NCBI GenBank assembly: GCA_038236005.1
Contig: JBBSTI010000121.1
Location: forward strand, 1 to 10,864
DNA from: CANKBT01 sp038236005
GTDB taxonomy: Bacteria; Actinomycetota; Actinomycetes; Mycobacteriales; SCTD01
Direction of reading: 5' to 3'
DNA length: 10,864 nucleotides
Shown here: one piece after another, positions 1 to 6,617 of the stretch
Layout of the letters: the number at the start of each line of letters is the position of its first letter
Numbering within the stretch: the stretch's first letter is position 1
Notes under the pieces: generated by a model
Databases searched by the model: none
Told to the model about the DNA's origin: nothing
Seen by the model: only the letters and a program-made list of their open reading frames with translations
Made by a program: the position numbers and the translations under genes

Positions 1-1
1 C

Positions 2-208
2 ACCGCCTGCGCCGTCAACGGCTGCCACGACCACCGCACCGTCCCCCACCACGTCCAACCCTGGCACCTCACCGGCCGCACCCGACTACGCGACCTCATC
101 CCGCTGTGCAACCACCACCACCACGCCCTGCACGACCAAGCCCGCACCCTGCGACTCCGCAACAGCCGACAGATCACCAACACCGGCTGGGACACCACCG
201 CCGCCTGA
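2..208 (+). CDS. HNH endonuclease, C-terminal fragment
   Basis: The window begins inside this gene; only the last 68 codons and the TGA at 206-208 are present. The visible part is the HNH (McrA-type) zinc-finger nuclease fold: a C-x4-C pair (residues 3 and 8 of the fragment), then HHV..W, and finally a second knuckle reading LCNHHHH with a further His. In the family, the HHV histidine and the late His/Asn residues bind the catalytic metal and the cysteine pairs hold a structural zinc. Actinobacteria carry many such proteins with an N-terminal DUF222 region and this C-terminal HNH domain; the N-terminal half here is outside the window, so that architecture is inferred. Role unproven: these paralogues are often linked to mobile or repeated genomic segments. 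Confidence 0.8.
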   Translation, partial: TACAVNGCHDHRTVPHHVQPWHLTGRTRLRDLIPLCNHHHHALHDQARTLRLRNSRQITNTGWDTTAA

Positions 209-565
209 CCATGCCGACCGACCGTGCCGCCAGATCGGGCGACCGCGCCGTCACAGACTGACGGCAGCTGCCGAGCGTCGGACCAGCAAGGCACACATGA
301 CGCGGCGGGTCAGGCCACGACGGCCGTCTCGCGCGGCCTGTCGAGGTGCGCTGTGCGTCGTGCGGGGTGTCCTGCGGGTCGAACGTCTCCCTTCAGGATC
401 CAGCAGTGACCGACGGGCGAGGCTCCGGGTCGGCGGATCGCCGATTGCGACCGAGATCGTCGCCGTCGCCGTCGCGGTCGTCACCGTTGTGGCAGCACCA
501 CGGGACCGGGACAGCGGGGCGTCACGGCCCGGCGGGGCGAGCACGGGCTGCGGTCTTGAGCGGGC
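209..565. other. Intergenic region with no supported gene
   Basis: This stretch separates the HNH endonuclease stop from the stop of the leftward BtuF-like gene. Open frames exist on both strands, but their translations are rich in Arg, Ala and Pro and low in complexity, without a family match or a good ribosome binding site. A short hexamer run based on GTCGCC sits near 457-480. I see no tRNA, no CRISPR and no clear intrinsic terminator. Confidence 0.6.
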
Positions 566-1444
566 TCAGCCGGCGAGGGCCACCGTGCCGGGACGGGGCA
601 TGGGGCCCGGGTGCAGGATCGCGGACAGGGCCTCGACCCCGTCGACCAGACGCGGGCCGGGACGCACGACCAGGCCGTCCGCATCGATCGCCCACACCGG
701 CACGCCGGGGAGCCGGCCGACGAACGGACGTGCCTGCTCCAGGGCGGCCTCGAGCTGGTAGCCGCAGGGCGCCACGACCAGGACGTCCGGCTGAGCGGCG
801 ACGATCGCCTCCCAGGTGGTCGTGACCGACCGGCCGCCGCTCTGGCCGACGACCGGGTCCCCGCCGGCGGCGGTCACGAGGTCGGGAACCCAGTGCCCGG
901 CGGTGAACAGCGGGTCGACCCACTCGATCACCGCGACCCTCGGTCGCTCCAGCCCTGCTACCCGGAGGGCGACCGCGTCGAGGCGGGCCTGCAGCGAGTC
1001 GACAAGTCGACGACCACGCTCGGGGACACCGGCGCGATCAGCGACCGCGGCGATCGAGGCGATCACGTCCGCGAGGGTGTGCGGGTCCAGGGTGAGGACG
1101 CCGGCGTCGGTGCCGAGGTGGGCCAGAGCCCGGTCGAGCTGTCCGGCCGGCACCGCGCAGACCCCGCAGAGATCCTGGGTGAGGATCAGCTCGGGGTCCA
1201 GCTCCTTCAGGGCGCCTTCGTCGAGGGTGTAGAGGTCCTGGCCGGTCGCGAGCATCTCCCGTACGTGCTCGTCGATCTGCAAGGGCGTCATCACGCTGGT
1301 GTCATGCCCGGCGACGACGACCGCCTTGTCGCGACGCGCGCTCGCGGGCTCGTCGCACTCGGCGCTCACCCCGACCAGGTTGTCGCCGAGCCCGAGGGCG
1401 TAGACGATCTCGGTCGCGGACGGGAGCAGGGAGACCAGGCGCAT
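566..1444 (-). CDS. Cytosolic BtuF-like cobalamin/siderophore-type binding protein
   Basis: This encodes a 292-residue protein of the periplasmic-binding-protein family PF01497 (the BtuF/FhuD class, clustered-helix type). The N-terminus MRLVSLLPSATEIVYALGLG, the ECDEP segment, LDPELILTQ and DLCGVCAVP (Cys93 and Cys96) are typical of a BtuF-like subgroup often annotated as cobalamin-binding protein. No signal peptide or lipobox precedes the first strand, so the protein is predicted to be cytosolic and not a transporter receptor in the usual sense. No ABC permease or ATPase gene lies nearby. I chose the ATG at 1444 because the first beta strand begins there; a TTG at 1468 in the same frame would add eight residues. 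It is divergent from the DGPF gene and convergent with the HNH gene. The ligand is not known from sequence. Confidence 0.8.
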   Translation of the reverse strand: MRLVSLLPSATEIVYALGLGDNLVGVSAECDEPASARRDKAVVVAGHDTSVMTPLQIDEHVREMLATGQDLYTLDEGALKELDPELILTQDLCGVCAVPAGQLDRALAHLGTDAGVLTLDPHTLADVIASIAAVADRAGVPERGRRLVDSLQARLDAVALRVAGLERPRVAVIEWVDPLFTAGHWVPDLVTAAGGDPVVGQSGGRSVTTTWEAIVAAQPDVLVVAPCGYQLEAALEQARPFVGRLPGVPVWAIDADGLVVRPGPRLVDGVEALSAILHPGPMPRPGTVALAG

Positions 1445-1553
1445 CCTTCGAGCGTACGAAGCCCGCAACTCGTCTCAGCGACTCTGTCGATCCTGGCCCA
1501 GCCCGGACGTCATGATCGTGTCGGCGATGGTCGCCGACGTGGGAGGAGACATC

Positions 1554-1916
1554 ATGAAGTTCTTCGTTCTGCTGGCCGGCTACGGCGAGATGGGCACCTG
1601 GGACCAGCTGACGCCGGAACAGCAGGAGGCCGGGATGGCCCAGCACGTCGCCTTCGACGAAGCCTGTGCGGTCCGGGAGGGGGTCGAGGTGGTGAGCGGC
1701 TTCGCCCTTGGGGGTGGCGCGTCCGCCACGACGCTGCGCACCCGGGGCGGGGAGCTGACCGTGACTGACGGGCCGTTCGCCGAGGCCGCGGAACAGATCG
1801 GTGGCTACTACGTTCTGGAGGCACCCGACCTGGACGTGGTGATCGAGCTGTGCAGGGTCCTGCCCGCCTATGACATCGATCTCCGACCTGTCCTCGACGT
1901 GTCCTCGGCTGGCTGA
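1554..1916 (+). CDS. YCII-related / DGPF domain protein
   Basis: This encodes a 120-residue alpha/beta protein of the YCII family (PF03795) in the DGPF subgroup. The signature DGPF is at residues 72-75, followed by the expected E..GGYYVLEAPDLD segment; the N-terminus MKFFVLLAG is the usual first strand. I chose the ATG at 1554 because GGGAGGAG lies six bases upstream; an in-frame ATG at 1512 would add 14 residues unlike the family. In Actinobacteria, DGPF proteins are usually encoded directly before an ECF sigma factor (group ECF42) and are thought to work with it. Here the partner follows with a 47-bp overlap but is broken, so this gene is an orphan. The biochemical function of the family is not established. 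Confidence 0.85.
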   Translation: MKFFVLLAGYGEMGTWDQLTPEQQEAGMAQHVAFDEACAVREGVEVVSGFALGGGASATTLRTRGGELTVTDGPFAEAAEQIGGYYVLEAPDLDVVIELCRVLPAYDIDLRPVLDVSSAG

Positions 1917-2308
1917 GGTCCACCGGGCCGAGTGGGGCCGGCTGCTGTCGCTGCTGGCGGCCCCGCACCCGGCGGCTCGACCTTGTCGAGGACGCGCTCG
2001 GCGAGGCCTTCGCCCGGGCGGCGGAGCGGTGGCCGGTCGCCGGGGTGCCTGGGAACCCCGTCGGCTGGCTCTACACGGTGGGCCACCGTCAGATCCTCGG
2101 GTGGTTGCGGGCGGATGCCACGGCCGTACGCAAGGCGCTGTTGCTCGTGGTCAGGCTCGCCCGGCTGTTCCTCGTGCCGACCCCGACGAAGGCCGCGCGG
2201 CTGACCCGGGCGAAGAGGAGGATCGTCGCCTCGGGGATCCCGCTGGGCGCCCCGATGGGCGAACGGCTCGTGTCCAGGCAGGACGGTCTACCTGGCGTTC
2301 ACCACCTG
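1870..2308 (+). pseudogene. Decayed ECF sigma factor (ECF42 type) partner of the DGPF gene
   Basis: Pieces of one ECF sigma factor are readable across three frames. From the ATG at 1870, frame 1 reads HRAEWGRLLSLLAA. An extra C in the C-run at 1961-1964 then shifts to frame 2, which reads RTRRLDLVEDALGEAFARAA and then GNPVGWLYTVGHR, the sigma region 2 core. Soon after RADATAVRKA the sequence jumps to LARLFLVPTPTKAARLTRAK, the end of region 4, so roughly 70-90 residues including the region 2-4 linker and most of region 4 are missing. After SGIPLGAPMGERLV another shift moves the remnant VYLAFTT into frame 3, where it ends at TGA 2306-2308; the family's C-terminal extension is absent. Residue motifs are compared from memory of the ECF42 family. 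The product cannot be functional. Confidence 0.8.
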
Positions 2309-2405
2309 AGCAAGAGATCGAGCTCGGTCTCCACCAGCCCGACGAAAGCACGCAAAGGCAGACCGATCATGCGCGCGGCGCGACGCCGGCCAGTATGCGG
2401 TGCAT

Positions 2406-2429
2406 TGACGGATCCGTGAAGTAGCGTCA
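2406..2429 (+). promoter_or_regulatory. Putative leaderless promoter and operator of the XRE/nucleotidyltransferase operon
   Basis: TAGCGT at 2422-2427 fits the actinobacterial -10 pattern TANNNT and ends seven bases before the ATG at 2435, with no Shine-Dalgarno sequence between, so the transcript may start at the start codon. A perfect 10-bp palindrome, ACGGATCCGT (2408-2417), lies just upstream, nested in a wider inverted repeat TGACG (2406-2410) and CGTCA (2425-2429) that overlaps the -10. This layout suits autorepression by the XRE protein. No good -35 hexamer is seen at 17 bp. The assignment is inference from sequence. Confidence 0.4.
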
Positions 2430-2434
2430 CCTGC

Positions 2435-2740
2435 ATGAAGACGACTGCGGCTCGGCTGATCCGTGCGGCGCGCCGTTCGACCGGGTGGACGCAGGTGCAG
2501 CTATCCGAGCGATCAGGCGTCGCGGTCTCGGTGCTGAGCGCCTACGAGAACGGCCGGCGCGACCCGGGGGTCGAGACCTTGGCGCGGATCCTGCGGTCGA
2601 TGGGGCAGGCACTGGTGGTGGAGCCACGGTCGGAGCAGTCCCGGCACGTCGAGCTGGTCATGCAGATGGTCGACGTGCTGCCGCAGCGGCACGACGAGCA
2701 GATGGGGTTCCCACCGTTCCGGACGCTCGTGCGGACATGA
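2435..2740 (+). CDS. XRE-family helix-turn-helix regulator, probable antitoxin
   Basis: This encodes a 101-residue protein with a Cro/CI-type helix-turn-helix. Residues about 5-61 hold the domain: GWTQVQLSERSGVAVSVLSA contains the TQ..L..SGV turn and the recognition helix, followed by YENGRRDPGVETLARIL, the usual end of the fold. The C-terminal 40 residues are unassigned and may contact the partner protein. The stop overlaps the start of the nucleotidyltransferase gene by four bases (ATGA), so the two are co-translated. Small XRE proteins encoded immediately before a nucleotidyltransferase are typical antitoxin and autoregulator components. No Shine-Dalgarno is present; a -10-like element seven bases upstream suggests leaderless translation. 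The antitoxin role is inferred from context. Confidence 0.8.
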   Translation: MKTTAARLIRAARRSTGWTQVQLSERSGVAVSVLSAYENGRRDPGVETLARILRSMGQALVVEPRSEQSRHVELVMQMVDVLPQRHDEQMGFPPFRTLVRT

Positions 2741-3336
2741 CGCCGCCGATCGTGCTGCAGCGCCTGGTGGCGGTCGCCGACCGAATGGACGCGGCCGGGC
2801 TCTCGCACGCGTTCGGGGGAGCCATCGCACTGGCGTTCCACGTCGCGCAGCCGCGGGCGACGAGCGACATCGACGTCAACATCGCGACCGAGGACCCAGC
2901 GACCGTGTTTCGTGCCCTGCCGCCCGAGGTGGCGTGGGACGACCGCGACGTCGAGCGGTGCCGGCGGGACGGTCAGATCCGGTTGTTCTGGGAGCAGGAG
3001 CCGTTCCGTACGCCCGTCGACATCTTCCTGCCGCAGAGCGACCTGCACGACGAGGTGGACCGCGAGGCCGACGTCGTCGACCTGCTCGGGCGACCGGTCC
3101 GGATCCTGACCGCCACGCACCTGACGGTGTTCAAGGCGCTTTTCGATCGTACGAAGGACTGGGCCGACATCGAGGCGATGCTCGCGCACGGCACGGTGGA
3201 CGTCGAGCGGGTCCGTGGCTGGCTGGCCGAGCTCGTGGGCCCTGACGACGACCGCATGGCCAGGCTCGACGAGGCCGAGCGTCGCGCAGCGGGGCAGGAC
3301 CCGGCGTCGTTCGCGAGCCTGCTCCGGCCGCGCTGA
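2737..3336 (+). CDS. AbiEii-like nucleotidyltransferase, probable toxin
   Basis: This 199-residue protein belongs to the DNA polymerase beta-type nucleotidyltransferase superfamily, AbiEii/MNT branch. The nucleotide-binding turn is GG at residues 27-28. The metal-binding pair is in RATSDIDVNI (Asp44 and Asp46) and a third acid is Asp95 in PVDIFLP. The helix FKALFDRTKDWADIE (Lys133, Asp141, Asp144) matches the K..LFDR.K..D motif of AbiEii-type proteins, so all catalytic residues appear intact. The start at 2737 uses the ATGA overlap with the XRE gene; an earlier in-frame start would lie within that gene. AbiE-family toxins act by nucleotidylating RNA or other targets and some give phage resistance by abortive infection. 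The usual AbiEi antitoxin is replaced here by a small XRE protein. The target is unknown. Confidence 0.75.
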   Translation: MTPPIVLQRLVAVADRMDAAGLSHAFGGAIALAFHVAQPRATSDIDVNIATEDPATVFRALPPEVAWDDRDVERCRRDGQIRLFWEQEPFRTPVDIFLPQSDLHDEVDREADVVDLLGRPVRILTATHLTVFKALFDRTKDWADIEAMLAHGTVDVERVRGWLAELVGPDDDRMARLDEAERRAAGQDPASFASLLRPR

Positions 3337-3347
3337 CCGGGCGGTCA
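3334..3347. terminator. Hairpin spanning both stop codons of convergent genes
   Basis: TGACC (3334-3338), loop GGGC, GGTCA (3343-3347) forms a 5-bp stem with a 4-base loop. Its two arms contain the TGA stop of the rightward nucleotidyltransferase gene and the stop of the leftward serine hydrolase gene, which are only eight bases apart. It could act as a short bidirectional terminator, but there is no T-tract and the stem is short. Confidence 0.25.
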
Positions 3348-4586
3348 GTCCACCAGCGCGGCGTAGACCAGCTGACGCAGCTCGGTCCGGATCTGGTAGG
3401 TGCTGCTGGGGATGAGCTGGGTGTAGAAGTGCGCCGTCAGCTCCTCGGTCGGGTCGACCCAGAACGCCGTGCTGGCGTAGCCGCCCCAGGTGAACTCGCC
3501 CTTCGTGCTGGTCACCTTCGCCGCGACCGGGTCGGCCGAGACTCCGAAGCCGAGCCCGAAGCCGATCCCGTCGAACGCCGTCTCGGCGAACATGCCTCGC
3601 CCCACAGTCCCGAGCGAGGCGCCCCCGGGCAGGTGGTTCTGCGTCATGTAGGCCAGCGTGCGCGGGCCGAGGACGCGCGTCCCGTCCAGCTGTCCACCAC
3701 CGGCCAGCATCGAGGTGAACCGGGCGTAGTCGGCCGCCGTCGAGATCAGTCCGCCGCCGCCGGACAGCAGCGCGGGCGGGCTGAGCGCGCCGTCGCCGAG
3801 CACGTCGTAGCGCAGCGCCTTGCCGCCGTCCGGGTTCGGGACGTAGAGGGCGGCGAGCCGCGCCCGGTCCGGCCCGTCTTCGACCGACCAGCGGGTGTCG
3901 GTCATGCCGAGCGGCCCGAGCACCCGGTCGGCGAAGACCTGGTCCAGGCTCTGTCCGGTCAGCACCTCGATCAGCCGGCCGAGCACGTCGGTGGCGACCG
4001 AGTAGTTCCAGGCCGTGCCGGGCTCGAACATCAGCGGCAGCGAGGCCCAGCGCGAGCACATCGTGGCCAGGTCGCAGGTCGGGTCGACCAACGGGTCGGC
4101 GCCGGCCAGGCCGTACATCGTGTCGAGCACGCTGGAGCGGGTGAAGGCGTACGTCAGACCGGCGGTGTGGCTGAGCAGGTGCCACACCCGGATCGGCTCG
4201 GTCGCCGGCACCGTCTTGGGCTGCTCGGCGTTGCCGCCGACCAGCACGCGCATGTCCGCGAACTCCGGCAGGTGCTTGGACAGCTCGTCGTTGAGGGAGA
4301 AACGACCTTCCTCGTACAGCGACATCGCGATCACCGCGGTGATCGGCTTGGTCATCGAGTAGATCCGCCACAGCGTGTCGGCCTCGACCGGGAGCCCGGC
4401 CTCGAGGTCGCGGGAGCCGTACGTGCTGGCGTGCACGGTCTGGCCCCGGCGGGTGACGTGCACCTGCCAGCCGGCGAGACGGCCGTCGTCGACGTACTGC
4501 GCGAGGTGGGTGTCGATGCGCGCCAGGCGGGCGGCGTCGACGCCGACCTCGGTCGGATCGTGCTCGACGTGGGTGCCGATGTCCAT
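3345..4586 (-). CDS. Serine hydrolase, class-C beta-lactamase / EstB-like family
   Basis: This 413-residue protein belongs to PF00144 (beta-lactamase class C, penicillin-binding-protein-like and EstB-type esterases). The catalytic S-x-x-K is Ser77-Met-Thr-Lys80, the second motif Y-S-V starts at Tyr195, and the family's HLLSHTAGL lies at 136-144. The region GEFTWGGYASTAFW near the C-terminus occupies the place of the third (KTG/HxG) motif. No signal peptide or transmembrane segment is seen, so it is probably cytosolic, which favours an esterase or amidase over a cell-wall or antibiotic-resistance role; the substrate cannot be told. The ATG at 4586 has AGAGAGG about ten bases upstream. It is transcribed alone, converging on the nucleotidyltransferase gene and divergent from the DinB-like gene. 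Confidence 0.88.
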   Translation of the reverse strand: MDIGTHVEHDPTEVGVDAARLARIDTHLAQYVDDGRLAGWQVHVTRRGQTVHASTYGSRDLEAGLPVEADTLWRIYSMTKPITAVIAMSLYEEGRFSLNDELSKHLPEFADMRVLVGGNAEQPKTVPATEPIRVWHLLSHTAGLTYAFTRSSVLDTMYGLAGADPLVDPTCDLATMCSRWASLPLMFEPGTAWNYSVATDVLGRLIEVLTGQSLDQVFADRVLGPLGMTDTRWSVEDGPDRARLAALYVPNPDGGKALRYDVLGDGALSPPALLSGGGGLISTAADYARFTSMLAGGGQLDGTRVLGPRTLAYMTQNHLPGGASLGTVGRGMFAETAFDGIGFGLGFGVSADPVAAKVTSTKGEFTWGGYASTAFWVDPTEELTAHFYTQLIPSSTYQIRTELRQLVYAALVD

Positions 4587-4762
4587 GGGGGATACCTCTC
4601 TGCGGAGCGGGTGACGAGGGCCAGCCTCACACGACGGCGTAGGCCTGCGGGCACGTGGTGCGTCTGAACCCGGGAAAGGGCCAGATGATGTCGGCCGTCA
4701 GCCGACCTTGGCGAAGCCGCCGCATAACGTTGTCCGGGACGCCGCGGCTCATCGACCGTCAG

Positions 4763-4791
4763 TCATCGGTCTGGGCTCCTCGACCCGATGA
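4763..4791 (+). promoter_or_regulatory. Inverted repeat upstream of the DinB-like gene
   Basis: TCATCGGTC (4763-4771) pairs with GACCCGATGA (4782-4791), leaving one bulged base and a 10-base loop. It ends 15 bases before the ATG at 4807, between the divergent serine hydrolase and DinB-like genes. It could be an operator or an RNA hairpin in the 5' leader. A second, shorter repeat, GACCG/CGGTC, overlaps its left arm. Confidence 0.35.
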
Positions 4792-4806
4792 GCAGGGGAC
4801 ACCTGG

Positions 4807-5352
4807 ATGACCAGTTCCACGCCGACCGTCAGCGAGCTCCTGGTGGAGTACGACCGGGCTCGCGCCTACACCGACGATCTGTGGCACGACCTGTCGCCGG
4901 ACGAGGTGGTCTGGCGGGCTGACGAGGCCTCGAGCGCCATCGGGTGGCACCTGGGTCACCAGGCGCACGTCGCGCACTTCATGGTCCGTAACCTGACCGC
5001 CGCCGAGCCCAGCCCCGACCCTGAGCTGGACGAGCTGATGGACTCGTCTCACCCCGAGCAGTTCCGGGGAGCCCTGCCGACCATGGAACGCTTGACGCTG
5101 TTCCGGGACACGGTTGCCGAGCGGGTCCATGCCCGGCTGGGCGACGTCGCCGGCAGGCGTGTGGGCGCTCCGGACCAGATGGCCGTCGTGGGCACGCACC
5201 TGTTGACCGCACTGATCAACCACGAGTACCAGCACGACCAGTGGATCGGCGAGGTCCGTTCCCGCGACCTCGGCCACCCGCTCCCCGCAGACCCGGCCAC
5301 GGACGCCGTGCGCCGGATCGACGGCTATCTCGTGCTCGACCTCCTTGGCTGA
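4807..5352 (+). CDS. DinB-superfamily four-helix protein
   Basis: This 181-residue protein has the DinB/YfiT fold in the DinB_2 branch also found at the N-terminus of EgtB-type sulfoxide synthases. A likely metal triad is His51 (in GWHLGHQAHVAHF), His139 and His143 (in NHEYQHDQW). The family uses such triads for a divalent metal; members include thiol transferases and mycothiol- or bacillithiol-dependent enzymes, but many have no known role. There is no C-terminal FGE-sulfatase domain, so it is not an ergothioneine synthase by itself. GGGGA about ten bases before the ATG may be the ribosome binding site, and an inverted repeat lies just upstream. The amine oxidase gene follows after 62 bases on the same strand, so the two may be cotranscribed. 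The substrate is unknown. Confidence 0.75.
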   Translation: MTSSTPTVSELLVEYDRARAYTDDLWHDLSPDEVVWRADEASSAIGWHLGHQAHVAHFMVRNLTAAEPSPDPELDELMDSSHPEQFRGALPTMERLTLFRDTVAERVHARLGDVAGRRVGAPDQMAVVGTHLLTALINHEYQHDQWIGEVRSRDLGHPLPADPATDAVRRIDGYLVLDLLG

Positions 5353-5401
5353 CACGGGCCCCGACGGTTCTCTGCCTACGTCCACCCGATCACGTCCTTC
5401 C

Positions 5402-5408
5402 TGAGGAG
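5402..5408 (+). promoter_or_regulatory. Ribosome binding site that decides a CTG start
   Basis: TGAGGAG, six bases before CTG 5415. No in-frame ATG, GTG or TTG lies between the DinB-like stop and the first FAD-binding strand, so this strong site is the best guide to where the amine oxidase begins. Confidence 0.55.
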
Positions 5409-5414
5409 CCTCCG

Positions 5415-6518
5415 CTGACCGAGTCGCCGCCTCGCCCTGGGCCCGGGGGACGAGGGACAACCGCAGACGTCGCGGTGATCGGCGCCGGGATGGCCGGGCT
5501 GACCGCTGCCCGGGCTCTGACCGGCGCCGGTCTGAGCGTGCGCCTGCACGAGGCTCGCGACCGGGTCGGTGGTCGGCTGCTGAGCGTGCCGTACGACGGG
5601 GGCGCCGTGGATCTCGGTGCCAGCTGGTTCTGGCCGAACGAGCCGCTGGTGAGCCAGCTCGCGCAAGAGCTCGGGGTGGTCACCTTCCCGCAAGGGCTGG
5701 CGGGTGATGCGATGTTCGAGGCCGACCAAAGGGGAGCGCGTCGGATCGACGGCAACCCGGTCGACACGGTCAGCGGTCGGTTCTTCGGAGGCGCGCAGGC
5801 TCTGGCGCTGCGTGTCGCCGAACGGCTCCCTGCAGGGGTGCTCCGTCTGAGCGACCCCGTCGCGCGCGTGACGGTCGACGACGGGGGCGTGTGGGTCGAG
5901 GCCGCCAGCGGGGTGAGCACGGCCCGCCACGTCATCGTGGCGATCCCGCCCGGGCTGGCGGTCGAGGCGATCGAGTTCCGCCCGGCGCTGCCCGCCGAGC
6001 TGCGCAGTCTTGCCGAGGGCACCGCCGTGTGGATGGGCGACGTCGTCAAGGCGGTCGCGGTGTTCGACCAGCCCTCCTGGCGTGACGAGGGCCTGGCCGG
6101 CGCCGCCATCAGCCACCTGGGACCGTTTCGCGAGGTGCACGACCACAGCGGACCCCACGGCAGTCCTGCGGCTCTGTTCGGGTTTGCCGCTGCGGCGGCC
6201 TTCGACGGTGCCATGCCTGAGCAGATCGCTGCGGCGTTCGCCGACCAGCTCCGCCGGCTGTTCGGAGCCGCCGTCGCCACGCCCCGCGACGTCCGGGTGA
6301 CCGACTGGAGCGCCGAGCGTCACACCAGCCCGCGGGCACCGTCGTCTCGCGCGACGACGACCCGCTACGGCCATCCGCTCTACCAGCGGCCCACCGCCGG
6401 TCGGATCTTCTGGGCCTCCACGGAGACCGCGACGCAGCACGCCGGACACATCGAGGGAGCTGTTTACGCCGGTGTGCAGGCCGCTCGGGCCCTCCTGGGC
6501 GCGGCCGACACGGCGTAG
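5415..6518 (+). CDS. FAD-dependent amine oxidase (monoamine oxidase family)
   Basis: This protein of about 367 residues belongs to the flavin amine oxidase family (PF01593). The Rossmann motif VIGAGMAG (Gly23, Gly25, Gly28 from CTG 5415) is followed by the family's second motif EARDRVGGR. Near the C-terminus FWASTETATQHAGHIEGAVYAGVQ is the conserved FAD-contacting end; no cysteine sits at the covalent-FAD position, so the flavin is probably non-covalent. At this length it is shorter than typical 430-460-residue members, so parts of the substrate domain are reduced. The start is unusual: CTG with a good ribosome binding site (5402-5408). A GTG at 5475 is in frame but would remove the first strand. 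The reaction expected is oxidative deamination of an amine with release of H2O2; the substrate is unknown. It lies 62 bases after the DinB-like gene. Confidence 0.85.
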   Translation: MTESPPRPGPGGRGTTADVAVIGAGMAGLTAARALTGAGLSVRLHEARDRVGGRLLSVPYDGGAVDLGASWFWPNEPLVSQLAQELGVVTFPQGLAGDAMFEADQRGARRIDGNPVDTVSGRFFGGAQALALRVAERLPAGVLRLSDPVARVTVDDGGVWVEAASGVSTARHVIVAIPPGLAVEAIEFRPALPAELRSLAEGTAVWMGDVVKAVAVFDQPSWRDEGLAGAAISHLGPFREVHDHSGPHGSPAALFGFAAAAAFDGAMPEQIAAAFADQLRRLFGAAVATPRDVRVTDWSAERHTSPRAPSSRATTTRYGHPLYQRPTAGRIFWASTETATQHAGHIEGAVYAGVQAARALLGAADTA

Positions 6519-6560
6519 GCCGCGCAGGCACGTTGGGTGTGGCCGGCCGCCCGCCGTGCG

Positions 6561-6588
6561 TTCTGACATAATGCTCATTATCGGCGGT
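6561..6588 (-). other. dif: Probable dif site (XerC/XerD recombination site)
   Basis: Read on the minus strand, the 28 bp divide into a XerC arm ACCGCCGATAA, a 6-bp centre TGAGCA and a XerD arm TTATGTCAGAA. The 11-6-11 layout and the cores GATAAT and CATTATGTCA match the consensus reported for actinobacterial dif as I recall it, and TTATGT also matches the E. coli XerD arm. The site is a strikingly AT-rich island in a GC-rich window. It lies in the gap between the convergent amine oxidase and MazF-like genes, disrupting neither. XerC and XerD would resolve chromosome dimers here at division. It could instead be a dif-like site brought in by an integrative element, but no second copy is seen. 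Confidence 0.75.
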
Positions 6589-6617
6589 AGGAGAGCGGGG
6601 TGCGCTGGCAGGTTGGC

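Noticed and set aside
444..500. Hydrophobic stretch IATEIVAVAVAVVTVVAAP in a plus-strand frame
   Set aside because: It arises from a GTCGCC-like short repeat; the surrounding frame is Arg-rich, has no ribosome binding site and resembles no family.
1445..1553. Cobalamin riboswitch ahead of the BtuF-like gene
   Set aside because: The gap to the divergent DGPF start is about 110 bp, too short for the full riboswitch, and no B12-box-like conserved core was recognised.
2314..2331. Imperfect 18-bp palindrome GAGATCGAGCTCGGTCTC
   Set aside because: It lies in debris just beyond the sigma pseudogene, about 100 bases from the XRE start, with no promoter beside it. Probably chance around a GAGCTC core.
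2542..4371. Very long open frame on the minus strand (609 codons)
   Set aside because: Its translation is Arg/Ala/Pro/Asp-rich with no family features, and it runs antisense to the nucleotidyltransferase and out of phase through the serine hydrolase, both of which have clear motifs. It is a GC-bias shadow.
4717..4727. CCGCCGCATAA, resembling a XerC arm of dif
   Set aside because: The following bases do not contain a TTATGT-type XerD arm at the right distance, so this is only a chance half-match.
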